A stretch of 64,000 bases of DNA from NCBI RefSeq assembly GCF_000760935.2, contig NZ_CP049744.1:1956501-2020500 (forward strand). The letters are read 5' to 3'. The notes under the pieces were generated by a model. The model saw nothing but the letters and a program-made list of their open reading frames with translations. It did not search any database and was not told the origin of the DNA. This DNA comes from Rhodococcoides fascians A25f (GTDB lineage Bacteria > Actinomycetota > Actinomycetes > Mycobacteriales > Mycobacteriaceae). Positions 31,707 to 39,900 of this stretch are shown here, piece by piece (position 1 is the stretch's first letter; each line of letters opens with the position of its first letter). Made by a program: the position numbers and the translations under genes.

Positions 31707-32396
31707 GTGCGGATTCGACCGGCCATGATCGGCGCGCTGTCGATCGTGTTGGGGGCGCTGGTGGTGCTGGTTCTCGATCTCCACACCGCGTGGCAGACGC
31801 CATCGCATCTGCGTCGCACGATCAGTGAATACGGACTCGGCGCGCAGCAGTGGGTGTTCTCGATCGGGGTCGTCCTGCTCGCCTTCGGCTCGGCGCTCAC
31901 TCTCGCGTCCGCGCTTCGGCATCGACTCACTCGGCCCGCGTCGGCCGCATCGATCTGCCTGACGCTGTGGACAGTAGGGCTCGTGGCCGTCGTCGCTGTG
32001 CCGAAACAGGATTGGTCGAACAACGCCTCACTGAGCCTCGGCGGGTCGATCCACCGGCTCGGTGCCGCTGTGGCGTTCGTGAGTATCCCGATCGCAGTCT
32101 TCGCGTTCTCTCGGCCCTGGATTCGCGACGGCGTATGGGCAGCCCGCGCCCGAATCACACAGGGACTGAGCATGCTGTCGGTCGTGACGCTGCTGCCCAT
32201 CGTGTACGCACTCGCGGTCGGTGCCACAGGCTCGCGACCCTGGTATCGCGTGGTCACCCTCGGATACGTGGAGCGAGTGCTCGTCGTCGCCGAAGTGATC
32301 GCGTTGATCTCGCTCGCCTTGTGGGTGTGGGCAGCTGAACGTAGGAGTCTTGCTTCTGCCGAGTCACAGGAGATCAGAGCCTCGCAGCCCGTCTAG
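31707..32396 (+). CDS. DUF998-type membrane protein
   Basis: 229 residues from GTG at 31707, chosen for GAGGAG eight bases upstream; ATG at 31662 is an alternative. There are about six transmembrane helices (about 5-25, 45-68, 80-98, 115-135, 150-170 and 185-205). The segments RRTISEYGLG, FPKQ-like VPKQDWSN and HRLGAAVAFVSIPIAVF fit DUF998. Function unknown. It is divergent from the arsR/SRPBCC unit. Confidence 0.82.
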   Translation: MRIRPAMIGALSIVLGALVVLVLDLHTAWQTPSHLRRTISEYGLGAQQWVFSIGVVLLAFGSALTLASALRHRLTRPASAASICLTLWTVGLVAVVAVPKQDWSNNASLSLGGSIHRLGAAVAFVSIPIAVFAFSRPWIRDGVWAARARITQGLSMLSVVTLLPIVYALAVGATGSRPWYRVVTLGYVERVLVVAEVIALISLALWVWAAERRSLASAESQEIRASQPV

Positions 32397-32460
32397 GGAA
32401 CCGATCCGGCCGGCGTCGCGTCCAACCATCGAGTGACATCGGTGGCGAGAGGGCGAACGT

Positions 32461-33033
32461 ATGCGGTCAACGGGTAGGCATCTGCTTGCGGCAGCCTGCG
32501 CTTCGGCGCTGTTGCTGACGGGCTGCGCCGCCTCGACGCAGGGGAGCCCTGTCGCGAGTGGAAACTCGTCGACGGAATCGACGACCGTGGCGTCGGGACC
32601 GAGAGAGCCATTCGATCCGTGCACTATCCCCAAATCTGCGGTGACGGCAAGTGGGCTGGACGTGAGCACGGAGAGGCCGGACTTCGCGGGCATCACGACG
32701 TACCCCGGTTGGAAGAACTGTGCGTGGGATGGGCCGACCGAAACTCCGTGGTACTTCCTCATTGTCCAGTCATCGATCAACTCGCTCGATCAATTCTTGC
32801 GCAGTCCGCAGAATGTAAATCAGGTTCCAGTCCACATAGGCCCCCGCGCTGCAGTCCAGTACAACCTCTCCGAGGACGGTGATCCGCCAGAGGGGTGCAG
32901 GATTGCGCTCGATGCAGGCGGCAACCTCTTGATCTTCATCCTTCACAAAATTGGGTCGAAAGACCTGTTGGGTGACCCCTGCGCCGAAGTCAACAAGCAT
33001 GCCGAGGACCTTCAGTCCTACTTGCCGAAGTGA
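32461..33033 (+). CDS. DUF3558-type lipoprotein
   Basis: 190 residues from ATG at 32461. Lipobox LLTGC (Cys about 22). The mature part FDPCTIPKSAVTASGLD, with GWKNCAWDG and GCRIALDAGGN, is a typical DUF3558 pattern with paired cysteines. The family is almost confined to mycolate and related actinobacteria and is secreted and lipid-anchored. It is followed after 13 bases by a small helical protein gene; such pairs suggest a joint role outside the cell or at the membrane. Confidence 0.85.
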   Translation: MRSTGRHLLAAACASALLLTGCAASTQGSPVASGNSSTESTTVASGPREPFDPCTIPKSAVTASGLDVSTERPDFAGITTYPGWKNCAWDGPTETPWYFLIVQSSINSLDQFLRSPQNVNQVPVHIGPRAAVQYNLSEDGDPPEGCRIALDAGGNLLIFILHKIGSKDLLGDPCAEVNKHAEDLQSYLPK

Positions 33034-33046
33034 AAGGCACGCCCCA

Positions 33047-33442
33047 GTGACCGACAAGACGCTAGGTCTGGCCGACAACCTTGCCTATTGGCGGTCGTTG
33101 CGCGATCAGGCCGATGCCGGCGAACTCCACATCGAGGCAGATGTTGCGGTGGCCTGCGACAAGGCGTGTTCTGACTACCTTGAAAAACTGGACAAAATGT
33201 TCGAGATGACCGTCGGCCTGTCGTCGCCCGAATCGTTCGGCGACCTGCCGTCAGCCCAGATGCTCGGTGCCAAATTCCATCGTCTTGCAGTCGGCGAAGA
33301 AGGCTCCGCTCGCTTCGCGATCAAGCAGCAGATCGAGATCATCAAGACGATGCGCGAGTTTTTTCAACACTATTTTGCGAGTGTCGAGGCCGCAGACAGT
33401 GCCACCGCGGCAACAGTCGAAGCGCTGTCGCCACCGCGATAG
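33047..33442 (+). CDS. small helical protein paired with DUF3558 lipoprotein
   Basis: 131 residues from GTG at 33047 (GAAAGG upstream). Predicted all-helical, with no signal peptide and no hydrophobic helix. The segments LADNLAYWRSLRDQADAGEL, ACSDYLEKLDKMFEM and IKQQIEIIKTMREFFQHYF suggest a helical-hairpin fold. Size and composition recall secreted WXG100/ESX-like partners, but the WxG motif is absent. It follows the DUF3558 gene by 13 bases. A strong terminator stem lies 7 bases after its stop. Confidence 0.72.
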   Translation: MTDKTLGLADNLAYWRSLRDQADAGELHIEADVAVACDKACSDYLEKLDKMFEMTVGLSSPESFGDLPSAQMLGAKFHRLAVGEEGSARFAIKQQIEIIKTMREFFQHYFASVEAADSATAATVEALSPPR

Positions 33443-33449
33443 ACGAAAA

Positions 33450-33482
33450 ATCCCGACGACCCAGTTGCTCGGTCGTCGGGAT
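33450..33482 (-). terminator. bidirectional intrinsic terminator
   Basis: Perfect 12-bp arms 33450-33461 and 33471-33482 with a 9-base loop. The A-run at 33446-33450 becomes a U-tract for transcripts of the minus-strand symporter gene. It also lies just after the plus-strand gene, so it may stop both. Confidence 0.85.
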
Positions 33483-33502
33483 CGATCGTTCGAAACGTAC
33501 TG

Positions 33503-34876
33503 CTAGCGGGCCAGTTCCACTTCTGCTTCCTCGTCGACGAAAGGATCGCCGTTTCGCGGAGCGTTGTAACGCTCGAGGTCGAGGATTCCTTCGCGCTTGG
33601 CCACGATGGTCGGTACCAGCGCCTGGCCGGTCACGTTGACCGCGGTGCGGCCCATGTCGACGATCGGCTCCACCGCGAGCAGCAAACCGACACCGGCGAG
33701 AGGCAACCCGAGTGTCGACAGCGTGAGGGTGAGCATCACCGTCGCGCCTGTCGTTCCTGCTGTTGCAGCAGAACCGATCACGGATACCACGATGATCAGC
33801 AGGTAGTCGGTGATGGTGAGGTCGATGCCGTAGAACTGAGCCACGAACAGTGCTGCGATTGCGGGATAGATTGCCGCGCAACCATCCATCTTCGTCGTCG
33901 CCCCGAGTGGCACCGCGAACGATGCGTACTCACGCGGCACGCCGAGGTTGCGTTCGGTCACACGCTCGGTGAGCGGGAGAGTTCCGATCGACGAGCGCGA
34001 CACGAAGCCCAGCTGCGTGGCCGGCCACACTCCCGAATAGAAGTTCCGGACCGAAAGGCCATGGGCGCGAACGATCAACGGGTACACGACGAAGAACACC
34101 ACAGCCAGTCCGATGTAGATCGACACGGTGAACACGCCCAGCGAACCGATCGCGTCCCAGCCATAGGTTGCGACAGCGTTGCCGATGAGGGCGGCGGTGC
34201 CGATCGGTGCCAGGCGAATGATCCACCACAGCACCTTCTGCACGATCGCCAGCAACGAGGCGTTGAACGCGAGGAATGGCTCGGCCTTCTTGCCGACCTT
34301 GAGTGCCGCGATGCCGATAGCAGCGGCGATCACCAGCAACTGCAAGATGTTGAAGCTCAACGATGTGGTTGCGGTACCGCTCTCGGGGACAGTGGTCTTG
34401 GCACCGAGTGCCAGGAAGTTGCTCGGCACCAAACCGGTGAGGAACGACCACCACGACCCGACACTCGACGGATCTCCCGCCGAGTCGGCTCCCGCGCTGG
34501 TTCGCGATCCGGGCTGGGCGACCAGTCCGATGACGATCCCGATGATGACGGCGATGAACGCCGTGATGGCGAACCACCACAGCGTCTGAATGGCGAGGCG
34601 GGCGGCGTTCGTGACTTCACGGAGGTTGGCGATGGAGCTGACGATTGCCGTGAAGACCAGCGGAATGACCGCGACGGTGAGTAGCTTGACGTAGCTCGAA
34701 CCGATGGTCGAGAGGGTGCCGACCAACCAGTTCTCGTTGCCGTCGGCCGCGTCGGGCATGGATCGGGCGATCAGCCCGAATACGACACCGAGTACGAGAC
34801 CGGCAACGATTTGTGGACCGAACGCGGTTGCCCAGGTAGGGACACGGCGCGTACGGGTAGCGCTGGGCGCAGACAT
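33503..34876 (-). CDS. dicarboxylate/amino acid:cation symporter (SLC1/DAACS family)
   Basis: 457 residues from ATG at 34876 (AAAGG upstream); the longer frame to 34933 is less likely. Family hallmarks: the serine-rich re-entrant loop FVSRSSIGTLPLTERV, the NMDGT-equivalent TKMDGCAAIYPAIAALFVAQ, and GTTGATVMLTLTLSTLGLP with VEPIVDMGRTAVNVTGQAL near the C terminus. It would import glutamate, aspartate or C4-dicarboxylates with protons or sodium. It is a single gene with its own terminator at 33450-33482. Confidence 0.94.
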   Translation of the reverse strand: MSAPSATRTRRVPTWATAFGPQIVAGLVLGVVFGLIARSMPDAADGNENWLVGTLSTIGSSYVKLLTVAVIPLVFTAIVSSIANLREVTNAARLAIQTLWWFAITAFIAVIIGIVIGLVAQPGSRTSAGADSAGDPSSVGSWWSFLTGLVPSNFLALGAKTTVPESGTATTSLSFNILQLLVIAAAIGIAALKVGKKAEPFLAFNASLLAIVQKVLWWIIRLAPIGTAALIGNAVATYGWDAIGSLGVFTVSIYIGLAVVFFVVYPLIVRAHGLSVRNFYSGVWPATQLGFVSRSSIGTLPLTERVTERNLGVPREYASFAVPLGATTKMDGCAAIYPAIAALFVAQFYGIDLTITDYLLIIVVSVIGSAATAGTTGATVMLTLTLSTLGLPLAGVGLLLAVEPIVDMGRTAVNVTGQALVPTIVAKREGILDLERYNAPRNGDPFVDEEAEVELAR

Positions 34877-35192
34877 GGTTATGCCTTTCGAAAACGAAGA
34901 AGTGTCGACAGAGGTGTGCGACAGAATGCTCATCGGGCCGACGTGCCCGACGGCGAGGTTGAGGTCTAGAGGACCGTCAACAGGTAGCGCTGGCTTGCAG
35001 ACGCAAGTCGACGTAGCGTCGAGAGGTCAGCAGCGGATTCACTGGTAAGACGGTACTCGTCGGACATCCGGGGCAGCGGGGCAGGGTTCTTCTGAGGGTT
35101 CACTGTGGAATCGATGCGGGTGCGCTGCGGTGTCGATAATGCGCCGTTTTCATCGGCTACGTTGGGTTCTCTGCCGCCGACGAAACGAGATC
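34877..35192. other. 316-bp divergent intergenic region, no gene seen
   Basis: It holds the promoters for the symporter gene (minus strand) and the SanA-like gene (plus strand). TTGACG read on the minus strand near 34975 could be a -35 box. No ORF with coding character, clear operator or riboswitch-like structure was found. Confidence 0.5.
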
Positions 35193-35870
35193 ATGAGTAC
35201 GAAAGCAAAACCCCGAGGACTGGTTAGGCGACTCCTACAGGCGGTGTCTGCCCTCGTTGCAGCACTGGTGGCAGTCGTTCTGGCATCGGCCGGTTGGGTT
35301 GCGTATGCGACGGCGGGCAAGGTCTACGACGTCGACGATGCACCGGATGCGCCCGTGGCGATCGTTCTCGGCGCGCAGGTGCGCGACGGTAAGCCGATGC
35401 GATTTCTCGCCGGCCGCCTCGACGTCGCAATCGCGCTGATGCAAGCCGGAAAGATCAAAGCGATCCTGGTCTCCGGCGATGCAGACGGCAACTCGGGCAA
35501 CGAAATTCAGGCCATGACCGACTACCTGATCGAGCACGGCATCGACCCCGCCGTGATCATCGGCGACGATCACGGGATCGACACCTACGACACGTGCGCT
35601 CGTGCGAAAGAGACGTTCGGCGTCGAACGTGGACTCATCATCAGTCAGCCCCTTCACGTCTCGCGTGCCGTGGCGCTCTGCGAGGACATGGATCTGGAGG
35701 TCGACGGTGTGACTGCTGATTGCATCGACTGCAATACACTCGCGGTGGTTCGCAACTATGCGCGAGAGCTGTTGGCGCGCCCCAAAGCAGTTCTCGATCT
35801 GTGGTCCGGACGCGATCCCGTCGTCGTGTCCCCGCCCGTCGATTCGCTCGCTACCATCACCGGTAAATGA
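35193..35870 (+). CDS. SanA/YdcF-like DUF218 membrane-anchored protein
   Basis: 225 residues from ATG at 35193 (a longer frame starts at 35130). One N-terminal transmembrane helix (about 15-38) and then a DUF218 domain: PVAIVLGAQVRDGKPMRFLAGRLD, AILVSGDADGNSGNEIQAM, GIDTYDTCARAKETFGV and SQPLHVSRAVALCEDMDLEV. In E. coli SanA affects vancomycin sensitivity and envelope integrity. The extracytoplasmic domain may act on a cell-wall intermediate; activity unproven. The next gene overlaps its stop by four bases. Confidence 0.87.
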   Translation: MSTKAKPRGLVRRLLQAVSALVAALVAVVLASAGWVAYATAGKVYDVDDAPDAPVAIVLGAQVRDGKPMRFLAGRLDVAIALMQAGKIKAILVSGDADGNSGNEIQAMTDYLIEHGIDPAVIIGDDHGIDTYDTCARAKETFGVERGLIISQPLHVSRAVALCEDMDLEVDGVTADCIDCNTLAVVRNYARELLARPKAVLDLWSGRDPVVVSPPVDSLATITGK

Positions 35871-36568
35871 GCGTGCCCGACGGCGATATCGCCGTCCCTG
35901 CCGTGGTGCGAGAGTTGGCGGGACCTGACGACATCGAACCTGTGTGGTCGAATGAACTGGGCGGGTTGACTTTTCGTATCGGTGAGGCACGCTACGTCAA
36001 ATGGACACCGGTCGAGAGCTCGGTCGACCTGGAAGACGAGCGGCGTCGTCTGGACTGGGTGAGTCGGTACAGCCCGGTTCCGAAGGTGATCGACACCGGT
36101 TCGGACGCGACAGGTTCCTGGATGGTGACAGAGGCCCTGCCGTGGGAGAACGCCGTCGCCGATCGCTGGATGGAAGACCCGGCCACCGCGGTCCGCGCGG
36201 CGGCAACCGGACTTCGTGCCTTTCACGATGCAGTCCCCGTCGCGCAGTGCCCGTTCGATTGGTCGGTGGTCACTCGTATCGGTGACCGCGAGTTGCCGGC
36301 GGAATCACCAGCGGTCGATCGACTCGTGGTGTGCCACGGCGACGCCTGCATGCCGAACACCCTGATCGCCGACGACGGATCGTGGGCAGCACACGTCGAC
36401 ATGGGCAGCATGGGTGTCGCCGATCGTTGGGCAGACCTGGCACCGGCAATCTGGAGCACCGAGTACAACTACGGCCGGAGCTACTGCAAGGCATTCTTGG
36501 ACGCGTACGGCATCGAACTCGACCGTGAACGCCTCGACTACTACCTGTGGTTGTGGGAGTCCACGTGA
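35867..36568 (+). CDS. aminoglycoside phosphotransferase (APH(3')-like) family kinase
   Basis: 233 residues; the ATGA overlap couples it to the SanA-like gene. The catalytic parts of APH enzymes are present: YVKW (Lys45), the loop VVCHGDACMPN with catalytic Asp159 and Asn164, and the metal-binding VDMGSMGVADRWADLA (Asp178). The SMGVADRWADLA form is closer to APH(3') enzymes than to homoserine or choline kinases. It is shorter than classical APH(3') (about 265 residues). It could phosphorylate aminoglycosides or an unrelated hydroxyl compound; resistance is not established by sequence alone. Confidence 0.85.
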   Translation: MSVPDGDIAVPAVVRELAGPDDIEPVWSNELGGLTFRIGEARYVKWTPVESSVDLEDERRRLDWVSRYSPVPKVIDTGSDATGSWMVTEALPWENAVADRWMEDPATAVRAAATGLRAFHDAVPVAQCPFDWSVVTRIGDRELPAESPAVDRLVVCHGDACMPNTLIADDGSWAAHVDMGSMGVADRWADLAPAIWSTEYNYGRSYCKAFLDAYGIELDRERLDYYLWLWEST

Positions 36569-36657
36569 GCAGCGAATCGGACGATGCTGCGCGCGGCTAG
36601 AGTGGGCGAGCCCGGTTCGACGACTCAGCGGACCCGTGTTTCAGGAGAAGTGAACGC

Positions 36658-38253
36658 TTGAGCTGGATCCGCTTGAACGACGTTGCCAAGGGATACGACC
36701 AGAAGGTGATGCTGCGCGAGGTGTTCTTTCGTCTCGCCGACGGTGATCGCATCGGGCTGATCGGCCGCAACGGAACGGGCAAGACAACCCTGCTGCAGCT
36801 TCTTCTCGGGCGTGAGACACCCGATTCCGGAACCGTCGACGTCACCGAGGGCGCACGAATCGGGTACTTCTCGCAGTTCTCCGAACTGGACGGCGATCGC
36901 AGCATTCAAGCGGAGCTCGAATCGCTGTTCGGCGCTGTCCACGCGATCGAGACCGAATTGGCCGAGGTCGAGGCCGCATTGGGCGGTGACCTGGACGAGA
37001 AGCAGATGTACAAGCTCGTCGACCGCCAAGCCGAACTGCTCGACGCCATGGAGAACAGCGGTGGTTGGACCTACCACCAGCAGATCGACACGGTGCTGTC
37101 GATGCTCGGATTCAACGCCGAACGACGTGAGCTTCCTGTCGATCGACTGTCCGGTGGTTGGCGCAACCGCGCAGCGTTGGCCAAGATCCTCATCGAGGCC
37201 CCGGACGTCCTGCTCCTCGACGAGCCGACGAACTTCCTCGATGTTGCCGGAATCGCGTGGCTCGAACGTTGGCTACGAGATTTCCGCGGCGCGCTTCTCG
37301 TTGTCTCGCACGACCGCGCATTCCTCGAGCAGGTCGTCACCAGCATCGTCGAAATCGAGAACCATCACTTGCAGACGTACGACGGTAGCTACTCGGAATA
37401 CGTTCAGCAGAAGCAGTTTCGACTCAAGAACCTCGAACGTGAGTTCAGCAACGAACAGCAGCTGCTTGCCTACGAGCAAGAAGCGATCAGTGATCGCAAG
37501 GAAGCAGTGAAGAACCCCAGCGGGGTGCTCAAACGTCGACTGGCGAACATCAAGAAGAGCAAGAGTCCACGGCCGGTCGACACGGTGGTCACCGCCATCT
37601 ACGGCGGTCTGCATGTGCACGACAACCTGGCGGAGATCAACGGGATCGCCAAAAGCTATGGGGAGCAACGACTCTTCGAGAACATCTCCTTCACTGTTCA
37701 CCGCGGTGACCGCATCGCCATCACCGGACCCAATGGATGTGGAAAGACCACTCTCGTCGACATTCTCGTCGGTGCCGAGCAGCCGGACAGCGGCAAGATC
37801 AAATGGAAGACCAAAGCGCCGTCGTTCATCTACTACAACCAGGTGCTGGCCGATCTCGATCTCGACGACACGGTGTCGCATTCGGTGAACGCGATGCCGG
37901 GCAGTCTCGCTCTGACGGCGACGAAGAAGGAAGTCCACCGCTTTCTCACGTTGTTGCAATTCTCCGAGATGGATCTCAAGTCGAAGATCGGCGTGCTGTC
38001 CGGAGGGCAGAAGGCACGAGTTGCATTGGCGCAGTGCCTGTTGTTCGGCGCAGGCGTCATCGTGCTCGACGAGCCCACCAACCACCTCGACCTGCAGAGC
38101 ACCCAGGTGCTCGAACGCGCACTGATGGCGTTTCCCGGCGCGGTGATCCTGGTGAGCCACGACAGGTTCTTCGTCGAGAAGGTGGCATTTCGGCAGTTGT
38201 CGTTCGACGGCAAGGGCGGCGTCACCGAAATCGCCGGTGTGCAGATGGCGTGA
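36658..38253 (+). CDS. ABC-F ATPase (translation factor type)
   Basis: 531 residues from TTG at 36658 (AGGAG ten bases upstream). Two ATPase domains in one chain without transmembrane parts: Walker A GRNGTGKTT (first) and GPNGCGKTT (second), signatures RLSGGWRNR and VLSGGQKAR, Walker B DVLLLDEPTNFLD and VIVLDEPTNHLD. The linker region with SDRKEAVKNPSGVLKRRLANIKK is the P-site tRNA interaction motif region. ABC-F proteins act on the ribosome, either as general translation factors (EttA type) or as antibiotic-protection factors; the sequence alone does not say which. It ends 10 bases before the stop of a convergent acyl-CoA ligase gene. Confidence 0.92.
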   Translation: MSWIRLNDVAKGYDQKVMLREVFFRLADGDRIGLIGRNGTGKTTLLQLLLGRETPDSGTVDVTEGARIGYFSQFSELDGDRSIQAELESLFGAVHAIETELAEVEAALGGDLDEKQMYKLVDRQAELLDAMENSGGWTYHQQIDTVLSMLGFNAERRELPVDRLSGGWRNRAALAKILIEAPDVLLLDEPTNFLDVAGIAWLERWLRDFRGALLVVSHDRAFLEQVVTSIVEIENHHLQTYDGSYSEYVQQKQFRLKNLEREFSNEQQLLAYEQEAISDRKEAVKNPSGVLKRRLANIKKSKSPRPVDTVVTAIYGGLHVHDNLAEINGIAKSYGEQRLFENISFTVHRGDRIAITGPNGCGKTTLVDILVGAEQPDSGKIKWKTKAPSFIYYNQVLADLDLDDTVSHSVNAMPGSLALTATKKEVHRFLTLLQFSEMDLKSKIGVLSGGQKARVALAQCLLFGAGVIVLDEPTNHLDLQSTQVLERALMAFPGAVILVSHDRFFVEKVAFRQLSFDGKGGVTEIAGVQMA

Positions 38254-38263
38254 CCAGAGTGGG

Positions 38264-39880
38264 CTACCCGTTGATCTTCGACGCGGACGTGCCCCACTCG
38301 GCGTCGCGCAGCTCCTTCTTCCTGATCTTGCCGGTCGATGTCTTCGGCAGCTCGACGATGAATTCGACGTTGCGCGGGGCCTTGTACGACGCGATGGCCG
38401 ACTTCACGTGCGCCACGAGCTCGGCTTCCGAGGCGTCCGCGCCGGGCACCAGCACCACGAATGCCTTCGGCCGCTCTCCCCACTTCTCGTCGGGCACCCC
38501 GATGACCGCAACATCGGCGACGGCAGGATGGCTCGCCAGCGCCTGCTCCACCTCGATGGTCGAGATGTTCTCGCCGCCGGAAATGACGACGTCCTTGGCG
38601 CGATCGAGTAGCTGAACGTAGCCGTCGGGATGCATCACCCCGAGGTCACCGGAATGGAACCAGCCGCCCGCGAAAGCCTGTGTCGTTCCGGCGGTGTCGT
38701 TGTAATACCCCTTCATGACGTTGTTGCCGCGCATGACGATCTCGCCCATTTCGCCGCCGTCGGGTTCGACGTCGATCAACACTCCACCGGGACCGGGCTT
38801 GTCGCGTACCACGCGAAGACGGTCTGCAGTGAGCATGCCGACTCCCTGTCTGGCCAAACGACGAGCCTGTTCGTCGGCGTCCAGTTCGAGCCACTCCTGC
38901 TTTGCCTCGCACACCGAATAGGGACCGTAGGTTTCGGTGAGGCCGTAGACGTGTACGAGCGTTGCTCCCAATGCTCGAATCTTGGCGATGATCGTCGGGC
39001 TCGGAGGAGCTCCCGCTGTGACGATGGTCAGCGGTCGATCGAGTGAATGTGCCTCTGCAGCAGTGGCGAGAGTGGTCAACACGGTCGGCGCACCGGCAAG
39101 GTGATCGACGCCGTTGTCGATGGCCGACCAGATGGCGTCGCCGCGCACTCCGCGAAGGCATACGTGTGTGCCGGACGCGGCCGTGACCGCCCACGTGGTG
39201 CACCACCCGTTGCAGTGGAACATCGGCAGCGTCCACAGATAGCGGGTGTCGACACCGAATCCCTGGTGGTGCAGTTCGCCCAGGGAATTGAGGTAAGCAC
39301 CGCGGTGGGTGTACATCACGCCCTTGGGTCGACCGGTGGTGCCCGAGGTGTAGTTGATCGTGATGGTCGACGTCTCGTCGTCGACCTCCCACTCCATCGG
39401 TTCGTCCGTGCCCCGTTCGAGGAATGCGTCGTATCGAGTGGTGTGCGGCAGCTTCTCGTACGTGCCGTCCACCGAGGGAGTCTCGACGATCTCGGTGACC
39501 GAATCTGCGATGGGATCTGTTCCGAGGCCGGCCAGCAACGCCGAATCACCCACCAACAGAACCGAACCGGAGTGATCGCAGATGTAGCGAACTTCGTCCG
39601 GTGAGAGCCTGGTGTTGATCGCGACCAGAACGGCACCGGCCAGCGGCACCGCGTAGTGTGCGAACAGTAGCTCCGCCGAGTTCGACGCAATGTAGGCCAC
39701 CCGATCGCCGTGGCCGACCCCCGACGCGCGCAGTGCATGCGCGAGCCGGGTGACGGCGGCGGCGAATTGTTCGTAGGTGAAGGACCGCGGACCATCCTCC
39801 ACGGCGGTCTTGTGGGGATGAACCTCCGCAGCGCGTTCGAGGAAGCGAAGTGGCGTCAGCGGAGTATCCAGACCGGTCAT
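38264..39880 (-). CDS. AMP-forming acyl-CoA synthetase
   Basis: 538 residues from ATG at 39880. The frame continues upstream without coding character. Motifs: TSGTTGRPKGVMYTHRG (P-loop), VYGLTETYGPY, GWFHSGDLGVMHPDGY, the hinge RAKDVVISGGENIST and PKTSTGKIRKKELRD with the catalytic lysine. The NTRLSPDEVRYICDHSG and ISGGENIST forms resemble the AAE1/DmdB-like short- and medium-chain group, different from the ligase at 3701-5326. It should activate a carboxylate via an acyl-AMP. Substrate unknown. Confidence 0.92.
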   Translation of the reverse strand: MTGLDTPLTPLRFLERAAEVHPHKTAVEDGPRSFTYEQFAAAVTRLAHALRASGVGHGDRVAYIASNSAELLFAHYAVPLAGAVLVAINTRLSPDEVRYICDHSGSVLLVGDSALLAGLGTDPIADSVTEIVETPSVDGTYEKLPHTTRYDAFLERGTDEPMEWEVDDETSTITINYTSGTTGRPKGVMYTHRGAYLNSLGELHHQGFGVDTRYLWTLPMFHCNGWCTTWAVTAASGTHVCLRGVRGDAIWSAIDNGVDHLAGAPTVLTTLATAAEAHSLDRPLTIVTAGAPPSPTIIAKIRALGATLVHVYGLTETYGPYSVCEAKQEWLELDADEQARRLARQGVGMLTADRLRVVRDKPGPGGVLIDVEPDGGEMGEIVMRGNNVMKGYYNDTAGTTQAFAGGWFHSGDLGVMHPDGYVQLLDRAKDVVISGGENISTIEVEQALASHPAVADVAVIGVPDEKWGERPKAFVVLVPGADASEAELVAHVKSAIASYKAPRNVEFIVELPKTSTGKIRKKELRDAEWGTSASKING

Positions 39881-39900
39881 GTCAGCCAATGTAGCCCGCA

